Source: Providencia stuartii (GTDB taxonomy: Bacteria; Pseudomonadota; Gammaproteobacteria; Enterobacterales; Enterobacteriaceae). From it: a stretch of 64,000 nt of DNA. The notes beneath the pieces were generated by a model. That model did not search any database. It worked only from the letters and a program-made list of their open reading frames with translations, and was not told where the DNA came from. Made by a program: the position numbers and the translations under genes. Shown here piece by piece: positions 10,667 through 19,979 of this stretch. The stretch's first letter is position 1. Each line of letters begins with the position of its first letter. The stretch is taken from positions 496,001 through 560,000 of the forward strand of contig UGUC01000001.1 in assembly GCA_900455155.1 (NCBI GenBank), given 5' to 3'.

Positions 10667-11833
10667 TTGAAAATAGCAATTGCGGGTACAGGCTATGTGG
10701 GTCTGTCCAATGCCATGTTACTGTCACAACACCACGAAGTGGTGGCAGTCGATATCATTGCCGAGAAAGTGGCGATGCTTAACAACAAACAGTCGCCAAT
10801 TATCGATACCGAAATCGAGCAATTTCTACGCGAAAAAACACTCAATTTCCGAGCGACACAAGATATTGTCGAAGCCTATACTGGCGCACAATATGTGATT
10901 GTGGCGACTCCCACTGACTATGACCCTAAAACCAACTACTTTAATACCAAGTCAGTGGAATCGGTCATTCACGACGTGCAGAAAATCAATCCTGCCGCCA
11001 CTATCATTGTGAAATCCACCATTCCGGTTGGCTTTACTGAGCGCTTACGTGAAGAGTTTGGCTACACCAATGTGATTTTCTCGCCTGAGTTTTTACGCGA
11101 AGGCCGTGCACTTTGGGATAACCTGCACCCTTCCCGTATTGTGGTAGGGGAGCGCTCTGAGCGGGCAGCGATTTTTGCTAACTTGCTGCTGGAAGGGGCC
11201 ATCAAGAAAGACGTTCCTGTACTGTTTACTGACAGCACAGAAGCCGAAGCGATTAAACTGTTTGCAAACACCTACTTGGCTATGCGTGTCGCCTATTTCA
11301 ATGAATTAGATACCTATGCAGAAAGCCGCGGTTTGAACGCACGACAAATCATTGAAGGGGTGTCATTAGACCCGCGTATCGGTAGCCACTACAACAACCC
11401 CTCTTTCGGTTACGGCGGGTATTGTCTCCCTAAAGACACCAAACAGTTGTTGGCAAACTACGATGATGTGCCGAATAACCTGATTAACGCCATTGTGGAG
11501 TCTAACCGCACACGTAAAGACTTTATTTCCGATGCGATTATTGCCAAAGCGCCACGTAAAGTGGGGGTATACCGTTTGGTGATGAAGGCAGGCTCTGATA
11601 ATTTCCGTGCTTCTGCGGTGCAGGGCGTGATGAAACGTATTAAGGCCAAAGGTATCGAAGTGATTGTGTATGAGCCGGTGCTGAAAGAAGATGAGTTCTT
11701 CCGCTCGAAAGTCTACCGTGACCTTGAGGCCTTTAAAGCGGACAGCGACATTATTTTGGCTAACCGGATGGTGCCTGAAATCGAAGATGTGGCGGATAAA
11801 GTGTATACCCGCGACCTATTTGGTAACGATTAA
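10667..11833 (+). CDS. ugd: UDP-glucose 6-dehydrogenase, copy 1
   Basis: Oxidises UDP-glucose to UDP-glucuronate with two NAD+. It is a 388-residue protein with the N-terminal [12 protein letters not shown]-binding loop and the catalytic cysteine in [10 protein letters not shown]. It starts with TTG at 10667, whereas the second copy at 60241-61407 starts with ATG at the same codon. The two proteins differ by a single Ile/Leu in the part I compared (SDAIIAK versus SDALIAK). The DNA is nearly identical until the final few codons, implying recent duplication or gene conversion. It is co-directional with the upstream epimerase. Confidence 0.97.
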   Translation: MKIAIAGTGYVGLSNAMLLSQHHEVVAVDIIAEKVAMLNNKQSPIIDTEIEQFLREKTLNFRATQDIVEAYTGAQYVIVATPTDYDPKTNYFNTKSVESVIHDVQKINPAATIIVKSTIPVGFTERLREEFGYTNVIFSPEFLREGRALWDNLHPSRIVVGERSERAAIFANLLLEGAIKKDVPVLFTDSTEAEAIKLFANTYLAMRVAYFNELDTYAESRGLNARQIIEGVSLDPRIGSHYNNPSFGYGGYCLPKDTKQLLANYDDVPNNLINAIVESNRTRKDFISDAIIAKAPRKVGVYRLVMKAGSDNFRASAVQGVMKRIKAKGIEVIVYEPVLKEDEFFRSKVYRDLEAFKADSDIILANRMVPEIEDVADKVYTRDLFGND

Positions 11834-11858
11834 CTCCCTTATTTTTTCTGATCTATCA

Positions 11859-11882
11859 CTAGCCAGCTGTTATGCTGGCTAG
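11859..11882. terminator. Inverted repeat after ugd copy 1
   Basis: A nine-base perfect stem, CTAGCCAGC and GCTGGCTAG, with a six-base loop lies 26 bases after the ugd stop. No T run follows, so it may be a structure-only terminator or an mRNA-end stabiliser. Confidence 0.4.
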
Positions 11883-11995
11883 CTCACAGTGGATACTTGC
11901 CATTCTTTAACTATAATCTGCAACAATCGCTAAGAAATGAATGTAGGTAATTGTTAGCATTGGTTGAAACAGATGGTACGGTGAAATGGCGAGCA

Positions 11996-12700
11996 ATGAA
12001 AAATATAATAAAGTCACAAAAAAATGGGTATCAGGTTTATCAAAAAGAGAGTGATATAGATTATTGGCAAGTCATTGATGATTATATCCAAGGCAAAATT
12101 GTTGGTAAAAATCTCAATAGTGGCAATATGGAGCGCAGTGTCGCTCGTATTACGATTAATGGGAAAAACTACATCATTAAGTGTGAAAAAGAGCGCGATA
12201 GTCGTTTAGAAAAGCGAATTATGCGTATGGTGCATGGCCCTTATTTTTCCCGCCTACTTTATCGTTTAGTGCGTGCGCAAAATCAAGGTTGTACTATCAC
12301 AAATGATATCTATTTTGTGGCCGAAAAGATGCGCTGCCGAGAATCCATTGAAACATGGATTATTGCCGAATATGTTGAGGGCACAGTACTTTCGGAGGTC
12401 AGCGATATCACGCCTTATTACCGCGAAATAGCAGCACTTATTAACCAACTCCATGCTTATGATTTAGCATCGAATGATATTCATGCAGGTAATCTGGTGC
12501 TCACCGATAATGGACTTAAAATTATCGATTTATCAGACTTTGGTCATCTCGCGATTTGCAAAGCGAATGACTTAATTGCATTAAAACGGTTTTATGGTAT
12601 CGAACCTGATAAAAAGAATTTTATGTACCAATTTATCATGTTGCGAAATAACATGCGTCATTGGTCGCGTAAAATACGTGGTAAGAAAACGCGTTTATAA
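11996..12700 (+). CDS. waaY: LPS core heptose(II) kinase, WaaY/RfaY family
   Basis: A cytoplasmic kinase that phosphorylates heptose II of the LPS inner core, strengthening divalent-cation bridging of the outer membrane. The protein is 234 residues from the ATG at 11996, close to E. coli WaaY (232). The kinase catalytic loop is seen as SNDIHAGNLVL and the metal-binding Asp as IIDLSDFG. A TTG 45 bases upstream could extend it. The basic C-terminus (RKIRGKKTRL) is typical. It lies outside the main waa cluster, beside the UDP-uronate genes, and is transcribed in the same direction as them. Confidence 0.82.
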   Translation: MKNIIKSQKNGYQVYQKESDIDYWQVIDDYIQGKIVGKNLNSGNMERSVARITINGKNYIIKCEKERDSRLEKRIMRMVHGPYFSRLLYRLVRAQNQGCTITNDIYFVAEKMRCRESIETWIIAEYVEGTVLSEVSDITPYYREIAALINQLHAYDLASNDIHAGNLVLTDNGLKIIDLSDFGHLAICKANDLIALKRFYGIEPDKKNFMYQFIMLRNNMRHWSRKIRGKKTRL

Positions 12701-12729
12701 ATGTCGCGATATACGGCATTAACGCTGAT

Positions 12730-13503
12730 TTAGCGTGATGATAATGCGTCCAAAAATTCAGGCACAAAGCTACCCGTTCCACGACAGCGTTGCTTTGCAA
12801 TTTCGCCTGCTTGTTTCATGATGGCACATGTATTCGCGATATTGGCTAACCGATCTCCGGGTAATGCACAGCTTGCCGCAACAACGGCAGATAACCCACA
12901 ACCGGTACCGACAACACGGGTCATTATTGGGTGGCCCCCAGAGATAGCCATCGTTCTTTGACCATCGGTAATATAGTCAATTTCTCCACTTATCACGACA
13001 ATGGTTTGGGCTGTTTGGGCAAGAGATTGGGCGGCAGGTAGGGCATCATTCGTGGTGTTTAATGAATCGACACCTCGACCACCTTGGTTAAATCCTGCTA
13101 GCGCCATAATCTCAGACGCATTACCACGAACGGCAGTTGGCGATAAAGCCAGCAGTTCATGACAAAAGCGGGTGCGAAAGGTCAGTGCACCAGCCGCAAC
13201 GGGATCTAACACCCATGGCTTTTCAGCTTTTTTAGCACTGTGTACCGCTAATGCCATGGCATTTTGGCGGTTTGCGGTCAATGTGCCTACATTAATTAAT
13301 AAACCATCAGCAATAGCAGCAAATTGCTCCGCTTCTTCGGGTTCAATCACCATAGCAGGGGAACAGCCGAGGGCTAATAAAATATTAGCAGTAAAGGTTT
13401 GTACAACGTCATTGGTCATACAATGGATCAGGGGTGAATGTTCAATAAATCGCTGCTTAGTTTTTGAAATTTGCTCTTCTGAAGTCGTTTCAAATTGCAT
13501 CAC
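12730..13503 (-). CDS. thiM: Hydroxyethylthiazole kinase
   Basis: Phosphorylates 4-methyl-5-(2-hydroxyethyl)thiazole in the thiamine salvage pathway. It is 257 residues (262 in E. coli). Visible motifs include [20 protein letters not shown] near the N-terminus, the [10 protein letters not shown] segment and [12 protein letters not shown] near the C-terminus, which contains the conserved catalytic Cys in the GTGC loop. The usual partner thiD is not adjacent. Only 45 bases separate it from the upstream ROK gene, and I see no thiamine-pyrophosphate riboswitch there. Confidence 0.95.
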   Translation of the reverse strand: MMQFETTSEEQISKTKQRFIEHSPLIHCMTNDVVQTFTANILLALGCSPAMVIEPEEAEQFAAIADGLLINVGTLTANRQNAMALAVHSAKKAEKPWVLDPVAAGALTFRTRFCHELLALSPTAVRGNASEIMALAGFNQGGRGVDSLNTTNDALPAAQSLAQTAQTIVVISGEIDYITDGQRTMAISGGHPIMTRVVGTGCGLSAVVAASCALPGDRLANIANTCAIMKQAGEIAKQRCRGTGSFVPEFLDALSSR

Positions 13504-13548
13504 TGTCTCCTATGTCACCTGATCTCGCCAGCCTTTGTTAACCTAAAA

Positions 13549-14751
13549 TTAATCCGCCAAATAATTTTCTAATACCATTCCACCCGCACCTTGAGCGACG
13601 ACTTCATAGGAGTCATTTGCTGGAAAAATACGGGTTTTAATATGTGGAAATGCAGCCATTTTCGCTTCTATCGACTTTTTCGTCATGGCAAAAAAATGGT
13701 TTTTAGGTGTCAATGTACCACCACATACCACAACATCCGGCTGTAATGTTAAAATAGCGTTTGCAATCGCAAGGCCATAATAATAGGCAGCTTCCTCTAG
13801 CACTTCTAAACATAATTTATCATCCATAGCGAGTGCTTGGAAAATAGTATGATAATTAATCTCCGATTCAGTGCTGACTAACTGATTAATGATTGAAAAT
13901 TTTCCTAATCGAATTTGCTGAATAATGCGTGCTTTTATGGCCGATAGCGAACTGTATTGTTTTAAGCATCCATAAGAGCCACATTCACATCTTAACCCTC
14001 GAATATCAATCGTCGTGTGACCAAAAGCTTGAGCGGTACTGATTGGCGCAGGGGCAAAGGTATTATTGATGATGGTACAGCTACGTATGTCCGTATCACA
14101 AGTTGTAAATAAAAAACGTTGGCTTTTTGAATGATACCTTAAACGGTATTCGGCAAGCGCGGCAAAGGTGATACCACTGCCCAGTGTCACAAAACAGGGC
14201 ACTTTATTATCAATATAATTGAATAGGCTACTGATCCGCTCATCATATTTAGTAAAGTCGACCTTATCTCGTTCTAGAATATGATCAATGGCGATGCCAA
14301 TACCCAGTATTTTTTCGATTGCTAATTGGTGCTCAGATAATAACTGTTCAACTTTGATCAATAAGTGATCCAGCATATTTTCTGCTGTCTCTAGCTGTTC
14401 ATTTTTTATTTTCAGCATGCCTAAAATATCTAATTTTAGGTTAAGCAACATAATGGTTGAGTAGAGATCGCTCATCTCAATCCCAACAACATACCCATCA
14501 TCCGAGTTGATACTATACAATATTGGCTTGCGTCCCCCCGTTGATTCCCCCAATTCCGATGTCGAAATTAATTGGCTTTTACTTAACTCATCAAGCAGTC
14601 TTGCACAAGTCGCGGGTTTCATACTCGCTAATGATGATAGCTCTTCTGCTCTTACTGGCCCATGATTCAGGATTAGCCTATACAGCATTTTGAGTTTACG
14701 AGTTTTTGAATTTTTCGAGGTGCGAAATTCATTCAATAGTGTAAGTAACAA
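13549..14751 (-). CDS. ROK-family transcriptional regulator (NagC/Mlc type)
   Basis: A 400-residue protein with an N-terminal winged-helix DNA-binding domain (residues about 20-75, with KPATCARLLDELSKSQLIS) and a C-terminal ROK sugar-kinase-like domain. The zinc-binding motif of the family is present as CECGSYGCLKQYSS. Such proteins usually repress sugar uptake genes and release DNA on binding a sugar or a dephosphorylated PTS protein. It is co-directional with thiM downstream and divergent from xapA. Its target could be either neighbour or itself; the ligand is unknown. Confidence 0.85.
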   Translation of the reverse strand: MLLTLLNEFRTSKNSKTRKLKMLYRLILNHGPVRAEELSSLASMKPATCARLLDELSKSQLISTSELGESTGGRKPILYSINSDDGYVVGIEMSDLYSTIMLLNLKLDILGMLKIKNEQLETAENMLDHLLIKVEQLLSEHQLAIEKILGIGIAIDHILERDKVDFTKYDERISSLFNYIDNKVPCFVTLGSGITFAALAEYRLRYHSKSQRFLFTTCDTDIRSCTIINNTFAPAPISTAQAFGHTTIDIRGLRCECGSYGCLKQYSSLSAIKARIIQQIRLGKFSIINQLVSTESEINYHTIFQALAMDDKLCLEVLEEAAYYYGLAIANAILTLQPDVVVCGGTLTPKNHFFAMTKKSIEAKMAAFPHIKTRIFPANDSYEVVAQGAGGMVLENYLAD

Positions 14752-14793
14752 GTCATCACCTTTTTCTTATCAAGACACGCCGCGTCCAAGATT

Positions 14794-14805
14794 AGCAGAT
14801 CTGCT
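14794..14805. promoter_or_regulatory. Perfect 12-base palindrome in the ROK-xapA divergent region
   Basis: AGCAGATCTGCT lies 43 bases upstream of the ROK regulator start and 134 bases upstream of xapA. Its place between divergent genes makes it a candidate operator; the binding protein is not known. Confidence 0.35.
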
Positions 14806-14938
14806 CAAAAAATCCTGCTGTTTAAATAAGATCATAGCGAGAATCTTTTTCTTAAAATGAGGTTAAGATCGCTGATTGGTTTTTAAATTACTTTATCATC
14901 ACCTCATTCACTCTTTTGGGCACGACTCGGAGATTTCC

Positions 14939-15757
14939 ATGCATAACACCAATGATATTTTAGAAAGCTTGCGTTTTATTGAATCACGTACAGCGACAAA
15001 ACCAACGATTGGTATCATTTTAGGGTCTGGTTTGGGGCCATTTGCCGATACATTAGAAAATGCAGTCCATATCCCGTATAGCGAGATCCCACATTTCGCT
15101 AAGTCCGAAGCGGTTGGCCATGCGAATGAATTGGTGATCGGTACTATCGCAGGTAAAAATGTGGTCGCAATGAAAGGCCGTTTTCATTATTACGAAGGTT
15201 TTTCTCTCGACCAAGTCACTTTTCCTGTGCGCCTGATGAAAGCATTAGGTGTCGAGAAATTGATCATTACCAATGCTTGCGGTGCCGTCAATACTGACTT
15301 TAACCCCGGTGATCTGATGGTTATCACTGACCATATCAACCTAACTGCTAATAACCCGCTGATAGGGCCAAATAACCCGGAATTAGGTGTTCGCTTTTTG
15401 GATGTGAGCGAAGTTTATAACAAAGAGTTGCGCCAAGTGATCCTTGATGTTGCCAAAGAACAAGGCGTTTCGCTGCGCCAAGGTGTCTATGCCTGGTGGA
15501 CTGGCCCGACTTATGAAACACCAGCCGAAATTCGCATGATTAGAACGTTAGGGGCGGATGCCGTCGGTATGTCAACCGTACCGGAAGCACTGGTCGCTCA
15601 CCATTCACAAATCAAAACAGTGGGTATTTCCTGCTTAACCAATATGGCGTGTGGCATTTTAGAGCAACCATTAAGCCATGATGAAGTGATTGAAACTGCC
15701 GAGAAAGTGAAGGCGACATTCTTGAAATTAGTCACTGGCGTGATCGCTCGCTTCTAA
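14939..15757 (+). CDS. xapA: Purine nucleoside phosphorylase, XapA type
   Basis: Cleaves purine nucleosides (xanthosine, inosine, guanosine) with phosphate to release base and ribose-1-phosphate. It is 272 residues and of the trimeric PNP class. Visible family segments are GIILGSGLGPFAD (phosphate loop), MKGRFHYYEGFS, NACGAVN and AWWTGPTYETPAEIRM, with VGMSTVPEA near the substrate pocket. The ATG at 14939 is preceded by CGGAG. It is followed by a broken EamA permease and a broken xapB transporter, so xanthosine uptake from this locus is probably lost. No xapR-like LysR regulator is nearby. Confidence 0.93.
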   Translation: MHNTNDILESLRFIESRTATKPTIGIILGSGLGPFADTLENAVHIPYSEIPHFAKSEAVGHANELVIGTIAGKNVVAMKGRFHYYEGFSLDQVTFPVRLMKALGVEKLIITNACGAVNTDFNPGDLMVITDHINLTANNPLIGPNNPELGVRFLDVSEVYNKELRQVILDVAKEQGVSLRQGVYAWWTGPTYETPAEIRMIRTLGADAVGMSTVPEALVAHHSQIKTVGISCLTNMACGILEQPLSHDEVIETAEKVKATFLKLVTGVIARF

Positions 15758-15813
15758 CTTATTCTCAAAACAATATAAAGAGTGCCATAGAACACCATGT
15801 AGGTAGGTATGAA

Positions 15814-16435
15814 ATGAAATTAAAGGGGTTAGTTTTAGTTTCACTGGGCGCTTGCAGCTATGGCATTTTGTCAACATTGGTTGTATTGGCTTATCAGGCC
15901 GGATTTTCTTTGAATGATGTCATCGGTAGCCAAAACCGTGCTAGGGGCGGCTCTGCTCTGGCTATTTGTTTTGATTGGCTCCGCCATTAGGCGAAAGTCA
16001 CTCAGTTGGCCATCGAAGAAACAATCAATATTGATGTTATTGACGGGGACAACAACAGGATTAACTGGGCTATTGTATTACGCATCATTGCAGTATTTAT
16101 CTCCTGCTTTAGGTGTTGTGCTATTTCTGCAATTTACTTGGATGGGGGTGGCGATAAATACGGCTGTAACTCGCCGAGCTCCTACAGCAATGACGCTGGT
16201 GTCAGTATTATTTATCTTAATTGGTACGACATTCGCTACGGGGTTGCTTAATACGATGCATATCCAATTCCATTGGTTAGGTGTTGCATTAGGTTTATGT
16301 GCTGCTTTGTCGAATGCGATACGTGTTTATGTGAGTGGTGCACTCGCGGTGAAAACCGATCCTATGATGCGTTCCGCAATTATGGTAACGGGGGGGAGCG
16401 ATACTCACTTCAGTCATTGTACCTCCTACCTTTTT
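15814..16435 (+). pseudogene. EamA-family (DMT superfamily) permease, 3' truncated at a deletion junction
   Basis: The gene starts with MKLKGLVLVSLGACSYGILS, a typical first helix of a drug/metabolite exporter. It runs as EamA sequence through about six hydrophobic segments. The frame breaks at A4 15932-15935 and in a G7 run at 16390-16396; removing one base at each gives VTGGAILTSVIVPPTFL. There the similarity ends, at a T5 run (16431-16435), and the next codons belong to XapB. About 205 of an expected roughly 290 residues remain. The homopolymer breaks could be sequencing error, but the fusion to xapB cannot be explained that way. Confidence 0.8.
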
Positions 16436-17372
16436 ATGCCAACCATTGCTTTATCCAACTCAATTAGTTACTTCTCATTAAGCCAATACCAATTAGACTC
16501 TGTGGCTAATTTCCCATCAATCCGAGTGTTTGGTACGGTAGGTTTTATTATTGCTATGTAGAACATTAGCTTATTAAAATTTGAATTAAGTAGCATGCAG
16601 CTCTATATCGCAGGAAGTTGTTCGTTATTGTTGGCACTATATTCTTTGACACTACCTCATATTGCCGCGAATAAAAAAGCTATCTCAAGTAGTTGGGTCA
16701 GTAAGCTGGGCCTTGACGCTTTGGTGTTATTTAAAAAAACTATTATGGCTGTCTTCTTTTTATTTGCGATGTTATTAGGCGCTGTTTTACAAATAACCAA
16801 TACGTTTGGCAGCCCATTCCTACATGATTTTGCTCGTGACCCGCTATTTCAAGATAGTTTAATCGTACAGTATCCATCTATTTTACTGTCTATCTCACAA
16901 ATGGCAGAAGTTGGTTTTATTTTAGCCATTCCATTTTTCTTGAAGCGTTATGGCATTAAAACTGTCATGTTATTAAGTATGTTCGCTTGGACATTAAGAT
17001 TTGGTTTCTTTGCTTTTGGTGACCCTTCTGCAATAGGTTTAATGTTCTTGATCTTATCCATGATTGTTTATGGATGTGCTTTTGATTTCTTCAATATTTC
17101 GGGTTCTATTTTTATTGAAAAGGAAGTTGGTAATCGAATGAGAGCAAGCGCTCAGGGGCTATTTATGACAATGGTCAATGGTGTCGGCGCTTATTTTGGG
17201 GCGATATTAAGTGGTCTCGTCGTTGACTACTTTAGCGTCGATGGCGTAAAAGATTGGCATACCATTTGGCTTGTTTTTGCCTCTTATACTGTTGTTCCTT
17301 GCTGTTATTTTCTACTTCACGTTCCACTACCATCATGATAGGGAAGGTGAACTTGCAGCAGCAAAAGGGTAA
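16436..17372 (+). pseudogene. xapB: Xanthosine:H+ symporter XapB remnant, 5' deleted, with nonsense codon
   Basis: The remnant begins at FMPTIALSNSISY and continues through RVFGTVGFIIAM and YGCAFDFFNISGS, matching XapB and the nucleoside:H+ symporter family. Roughly the first 100 residues are missing. A TAG at 16559-16561 stands where XapB has a conserved Trp (TGG) after the IAM motif. A further +1 shift occurs at CC 17298-17299, after which the natural C-terminus ends at 17372. The deletion and the nonsense change point to real loss of function. XapB would have partnered XapA, which is intact upstream. Confidence 0.82.
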
Positions 17373-17434
17373 TGTATTTTTATTCGATAGGAGATAAACT
17401 GCCCCCTACAATTGGAGGGCAGTTTGCATAATCA

Positions 17435-18567
17435 TTAATGTTCAGCTTGAGAACCCCAAATTGCTTTTGAAACTGGGATTGTCGTAAATTCCTTAATGAT
17501 TTGATTATAGGTTTCTTCAGGTTTCAGTGACTTAAATTGTTCGGGATAGATGAATTTCGCTAGATACTCCATACCGACAATATTGTAAGGGTGGTTATAA
17601 AAATTATGGTAAACGCCATATAGGCGGTTATTTTTTACTGCACTGATTTGGTTAAAACCAACACGTTTTTTGAGCCGTTCAAAGCCACGTTGATTTTCGT
17701 CTTCAGTTACGCCATAACCAAAGGGTGCTGCAATATTATTTTTATTGACCCAACGAGAGCCTGTAACAATATAGACATCAGGCTTAGTGGCAATCACTTG
17801 TTCTAAAGAGACAGTACCAGAAGCGCCAGGCAAGAATTGGCTACCAATATTATCTGCACCAATTGCCTGTACTAACCCACCCCAACCTGCGTTGTTATGG
17901 GTGAAGCAGCAGCTATCGCTACCATTTGCGCCCGCTTTGGCTTCAATAAAAACACGTGGTTTATTTTCAATTTTTGCAGTCGTTTTCTGGATATCAGACA
18001 AGCGTGTGTTGTAGAAATCAGTATATGCTTTGGCCTCTTTTTCCTTATTGAGCACTAATCCAAGTATATCGACGCTAGCTGGCGTATTTTTGACGGGCTG
18101 TAAGAAAGTATCAATATATAGGACAGGAATATTGGCATCTTTTAAGCGGCTGACAACACCTGAACCTTCTAAGGCTGGCTTTGCACGCAGTTGCGCAATT
18201 AATACATCCGGTTTTTGCGCAATAACCACTTCTGTATTGACCTCACCTTTATCATTAAACCCCATGTCTGGGATTTTCTGCATATCCTCTTGCCATTTTT
18301 TCTCCAGTAACGTTACTGTTTGTGGATCAGATTTTTTAAGGTTGTTGTTCCATGCAACAACACGACTAAATGGATCGTCCCTATCAAGCAAAGCAAGGGT
18401 TAAAATATCTCGACCATCCTGTAGCACAACACGTTTAGGCTCTTGCTTTAACGTGATTTTTTGACCCGTCCATATCGGTGATTGTGATTGGATAAGTCGT
18501 TGCTAATGCTGAAAATGAGAGTGATGTGATAAAATGTTATTGAGAGCAGGTGATTAACTATCTTCAT
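17435..18567 (-). CDS. Periplasmic siderophore/iron ABC transporter substrate-binding protein, frame broken twice
   Basis: A FecB/FepB-like (TroA superfamily) binding protein of about 376 residues. After repair it starts MKIVNHLLSITF and has a signal peptide ending near FSALA. The mature part contains KITLKQEPKRVVLQDGRD, PDVLIAQLRAKPAL, SLEQVIATKPDVYIVTG and a WGGLVQAIGADNIG segment. The frame breaks at C3 18465-18467 and at one of two A4 runs (18512-18515 or 18531-18534). A Fur box lies just upstream, so it is iron-repressed. No permease or ATPase genes are adjacent, so it is an orphan that must share a transporter elsewhere. It is longer than most binding proteins (about 300). Confidence 0.82.
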
Positions 18568-18593
18568 ATTTAGACCCCTTTTGAGCAAGATTA

Positions 18594-18615
18594 GATAATA
18601 ACAATTATCATTATC
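18594..18615 (-). promoter_or_regulatory. Fur box upstream of the iron-binding protein gene
   Basis: Read on the minus strand, GATAATGATAATTGTTATTATC matches the classical GATAATGATAATCATTATC Fur site at nearly all positions. It stands 27 bases upstream of the ATG at 18567, where a bound repressor would block the promoter. Confidence 0.8.
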
Positions 18616-18958
18616 ATATGTAAAATGTCCGGACCAATAACCTATAATCTTTTTCTATTTATTGATGAGTTAATGTTTTTTTTGATTTAATTCATCAGGT
18701 TATAATCTTAATCATTTGAATAAGTTTTCGGGTGGCGTTAAGAAAGAGAGGAGAAAAATGTACCTCCGATTAGCGGAGAAGTACGCTGTAAGCGACTGAT
18801 GGTAGGATGATATTTGCAGTTGAATAAGGTGGGGGGGAAAAATTGTATGAATATTTAATAAATGACACACTCTACAAGCAATTGAGTGTGTCTAATAATA
18901 CGTTTCTAATTACTCTTAGAAATCAAGACATAGGAGATGACTTTTGAAAAATTAACCT
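18616..18958. other. Gene-poor stretch with one possible micro-ORF
   Basis: No conventional gene is seen. A GGAG ribosome site precedes an ATG at 18758 that opens a 13-codon frame (MYLRLAEKYAVSD, stop at 18797-18799). The frame contains the small hairpin CCTCCG-ATTA-GCGGAG. It could be a leader peptide, the stub of a deleted gene or chance. The rest is AT-rich. Confidence 0.3.
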
Positions 18959-19696
18959 TCAGTAGTATTTTTTCATTATGAAGTAATGGATAATCCCTTT
19001 ATCTCTGGATTTTTTAAATCGACTAATAATAAATTTATTGAAAATTTTTAATTTATCCTTTCTTCTGTGAGAAGGTAACCAAGAGCCACTAAAATGGTGG
19101 ATAGAAAAGTTAATCTTATTATATTCAGGGCTGCAAAAGTAATAAGATGGGTAGATGACTACTCCTTCAGCTAGATGAGATTCTTGGGTACCATCATAGG
19201 GAGGATTGAGACCAAACTCACTGGAAAAATAACGGCTAATTTTAAATGTATTGGGCTCTAATATAAGTTCTCCGTCGACTTCAAATTTTACATTATCATA
19301 GTCGGAAAGTAACGCTTTAACTACAGAAGAACCTTTTTCTGACCCCATAGCTGCAGTAATGGGTAAGTATTTTCCATTGTACTGCTCATACCCGCTAAAA
19401 AATGTTAAATTCAAGAAGCGGTCAAAACTTTGTGTGACTTCAACATCACTATCAAGGTAGATACCTCCATAATTATAGAGGGCATAAAGCCTTATATAGT
19501 CAGAAGCAAAAGCCCATTTTTTATTTTTTATAGCCTCGTTGACATAAGTGTTATTTATTGTTTCTAGGCAGTCATTACCCCATTCCATGATCTCATAATC
19601 AGGAAGGTGTTGTTTCCAAGTTTCAATACAATCTAACACAAACTGAGGTTTTGGGTTATTACCAACCCAGATATAATGTATTATTTTAGGTATCAA
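18959..19696 (-). CDS. Glycosyltransferase with DXD motif (GT32/capsular polysaccharide synthesis family)
   Basis: A 245-residue glycosyltransferase starting IPKIIHYIWVGNNPKP, the hallmark opening of the GT32/TcdA-like sugar-transferase family. It carries WAFASDYIRLYALYNYGG followed by the metal-binding DXD in GIYLDSDVEV (around residues 95-101). It has no signal peptide and would act in the cytoplasm on a nucleotide sugar. The gene is very AT-rich compared with its housekeeping neighbours and stands next to another AT-rich glycosyltransferase, suggesting horizontal acquisition. Donor and acceptor are unknown; LPS or capsule decoration is the likely role. Confidence 0.8.
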   Translation of the reverse strand: MIPKIIHYIWVGNNPKPQFVLDCIETWKQHLPDYEIMEWGNDCLETINNTYVNEAIKNKKWAFASDYIRLYALYNYGGIYLDSDVEVTQSFDRFLNLTFFSGYEQYNGKYLPITAAMGSEKGSSVVKALLSDYDNVKFEVDGELILEPNTFKISRYFSSEFGLNPPYDGTQESHLAEGVVIYPSYYFCSPEYNKINFSIHHFSGSWLPSHRRKDKLKIFNKFIISRFKKSRDKGIIHYFIMKKYY

Positions 19697-19979
19697 AATT
19701 TATTCCTTGGCTCTCATTCTCTGCTATATATCATTGTGAAATAGCTGATTATTTTACTCACAAAAAAGAAAAAATTACGAGTTTTAAGATAATTTTTAGG
19801 AAAATTTAGCATTTCAACTCAAAACTAACTCTTAATAATGTATTGTTTTTGCTCAGTATCTTTGATTGAGCTGACAGTGCTCTAACCTCTAAAGGATTTT
19901 ACAAATTTTTTTGAATTTTGGTTTATTTTATAATTACGTTATCTTTTATCACTATGTATGGTAAAGAATATTATACATA

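Noticed and set aside
13504-13548. Thiamine-pyrophosphate riboswitch before thiM
   Set aside because: Only 45 bases are available and I saw no conserved CUGAGA-type core or paired stems of that class.
18616-18958. tRNA gene near the iron-binding protein
   Set aside because: No cloverleaf with T-loop GTTCGA or CCA end was found.
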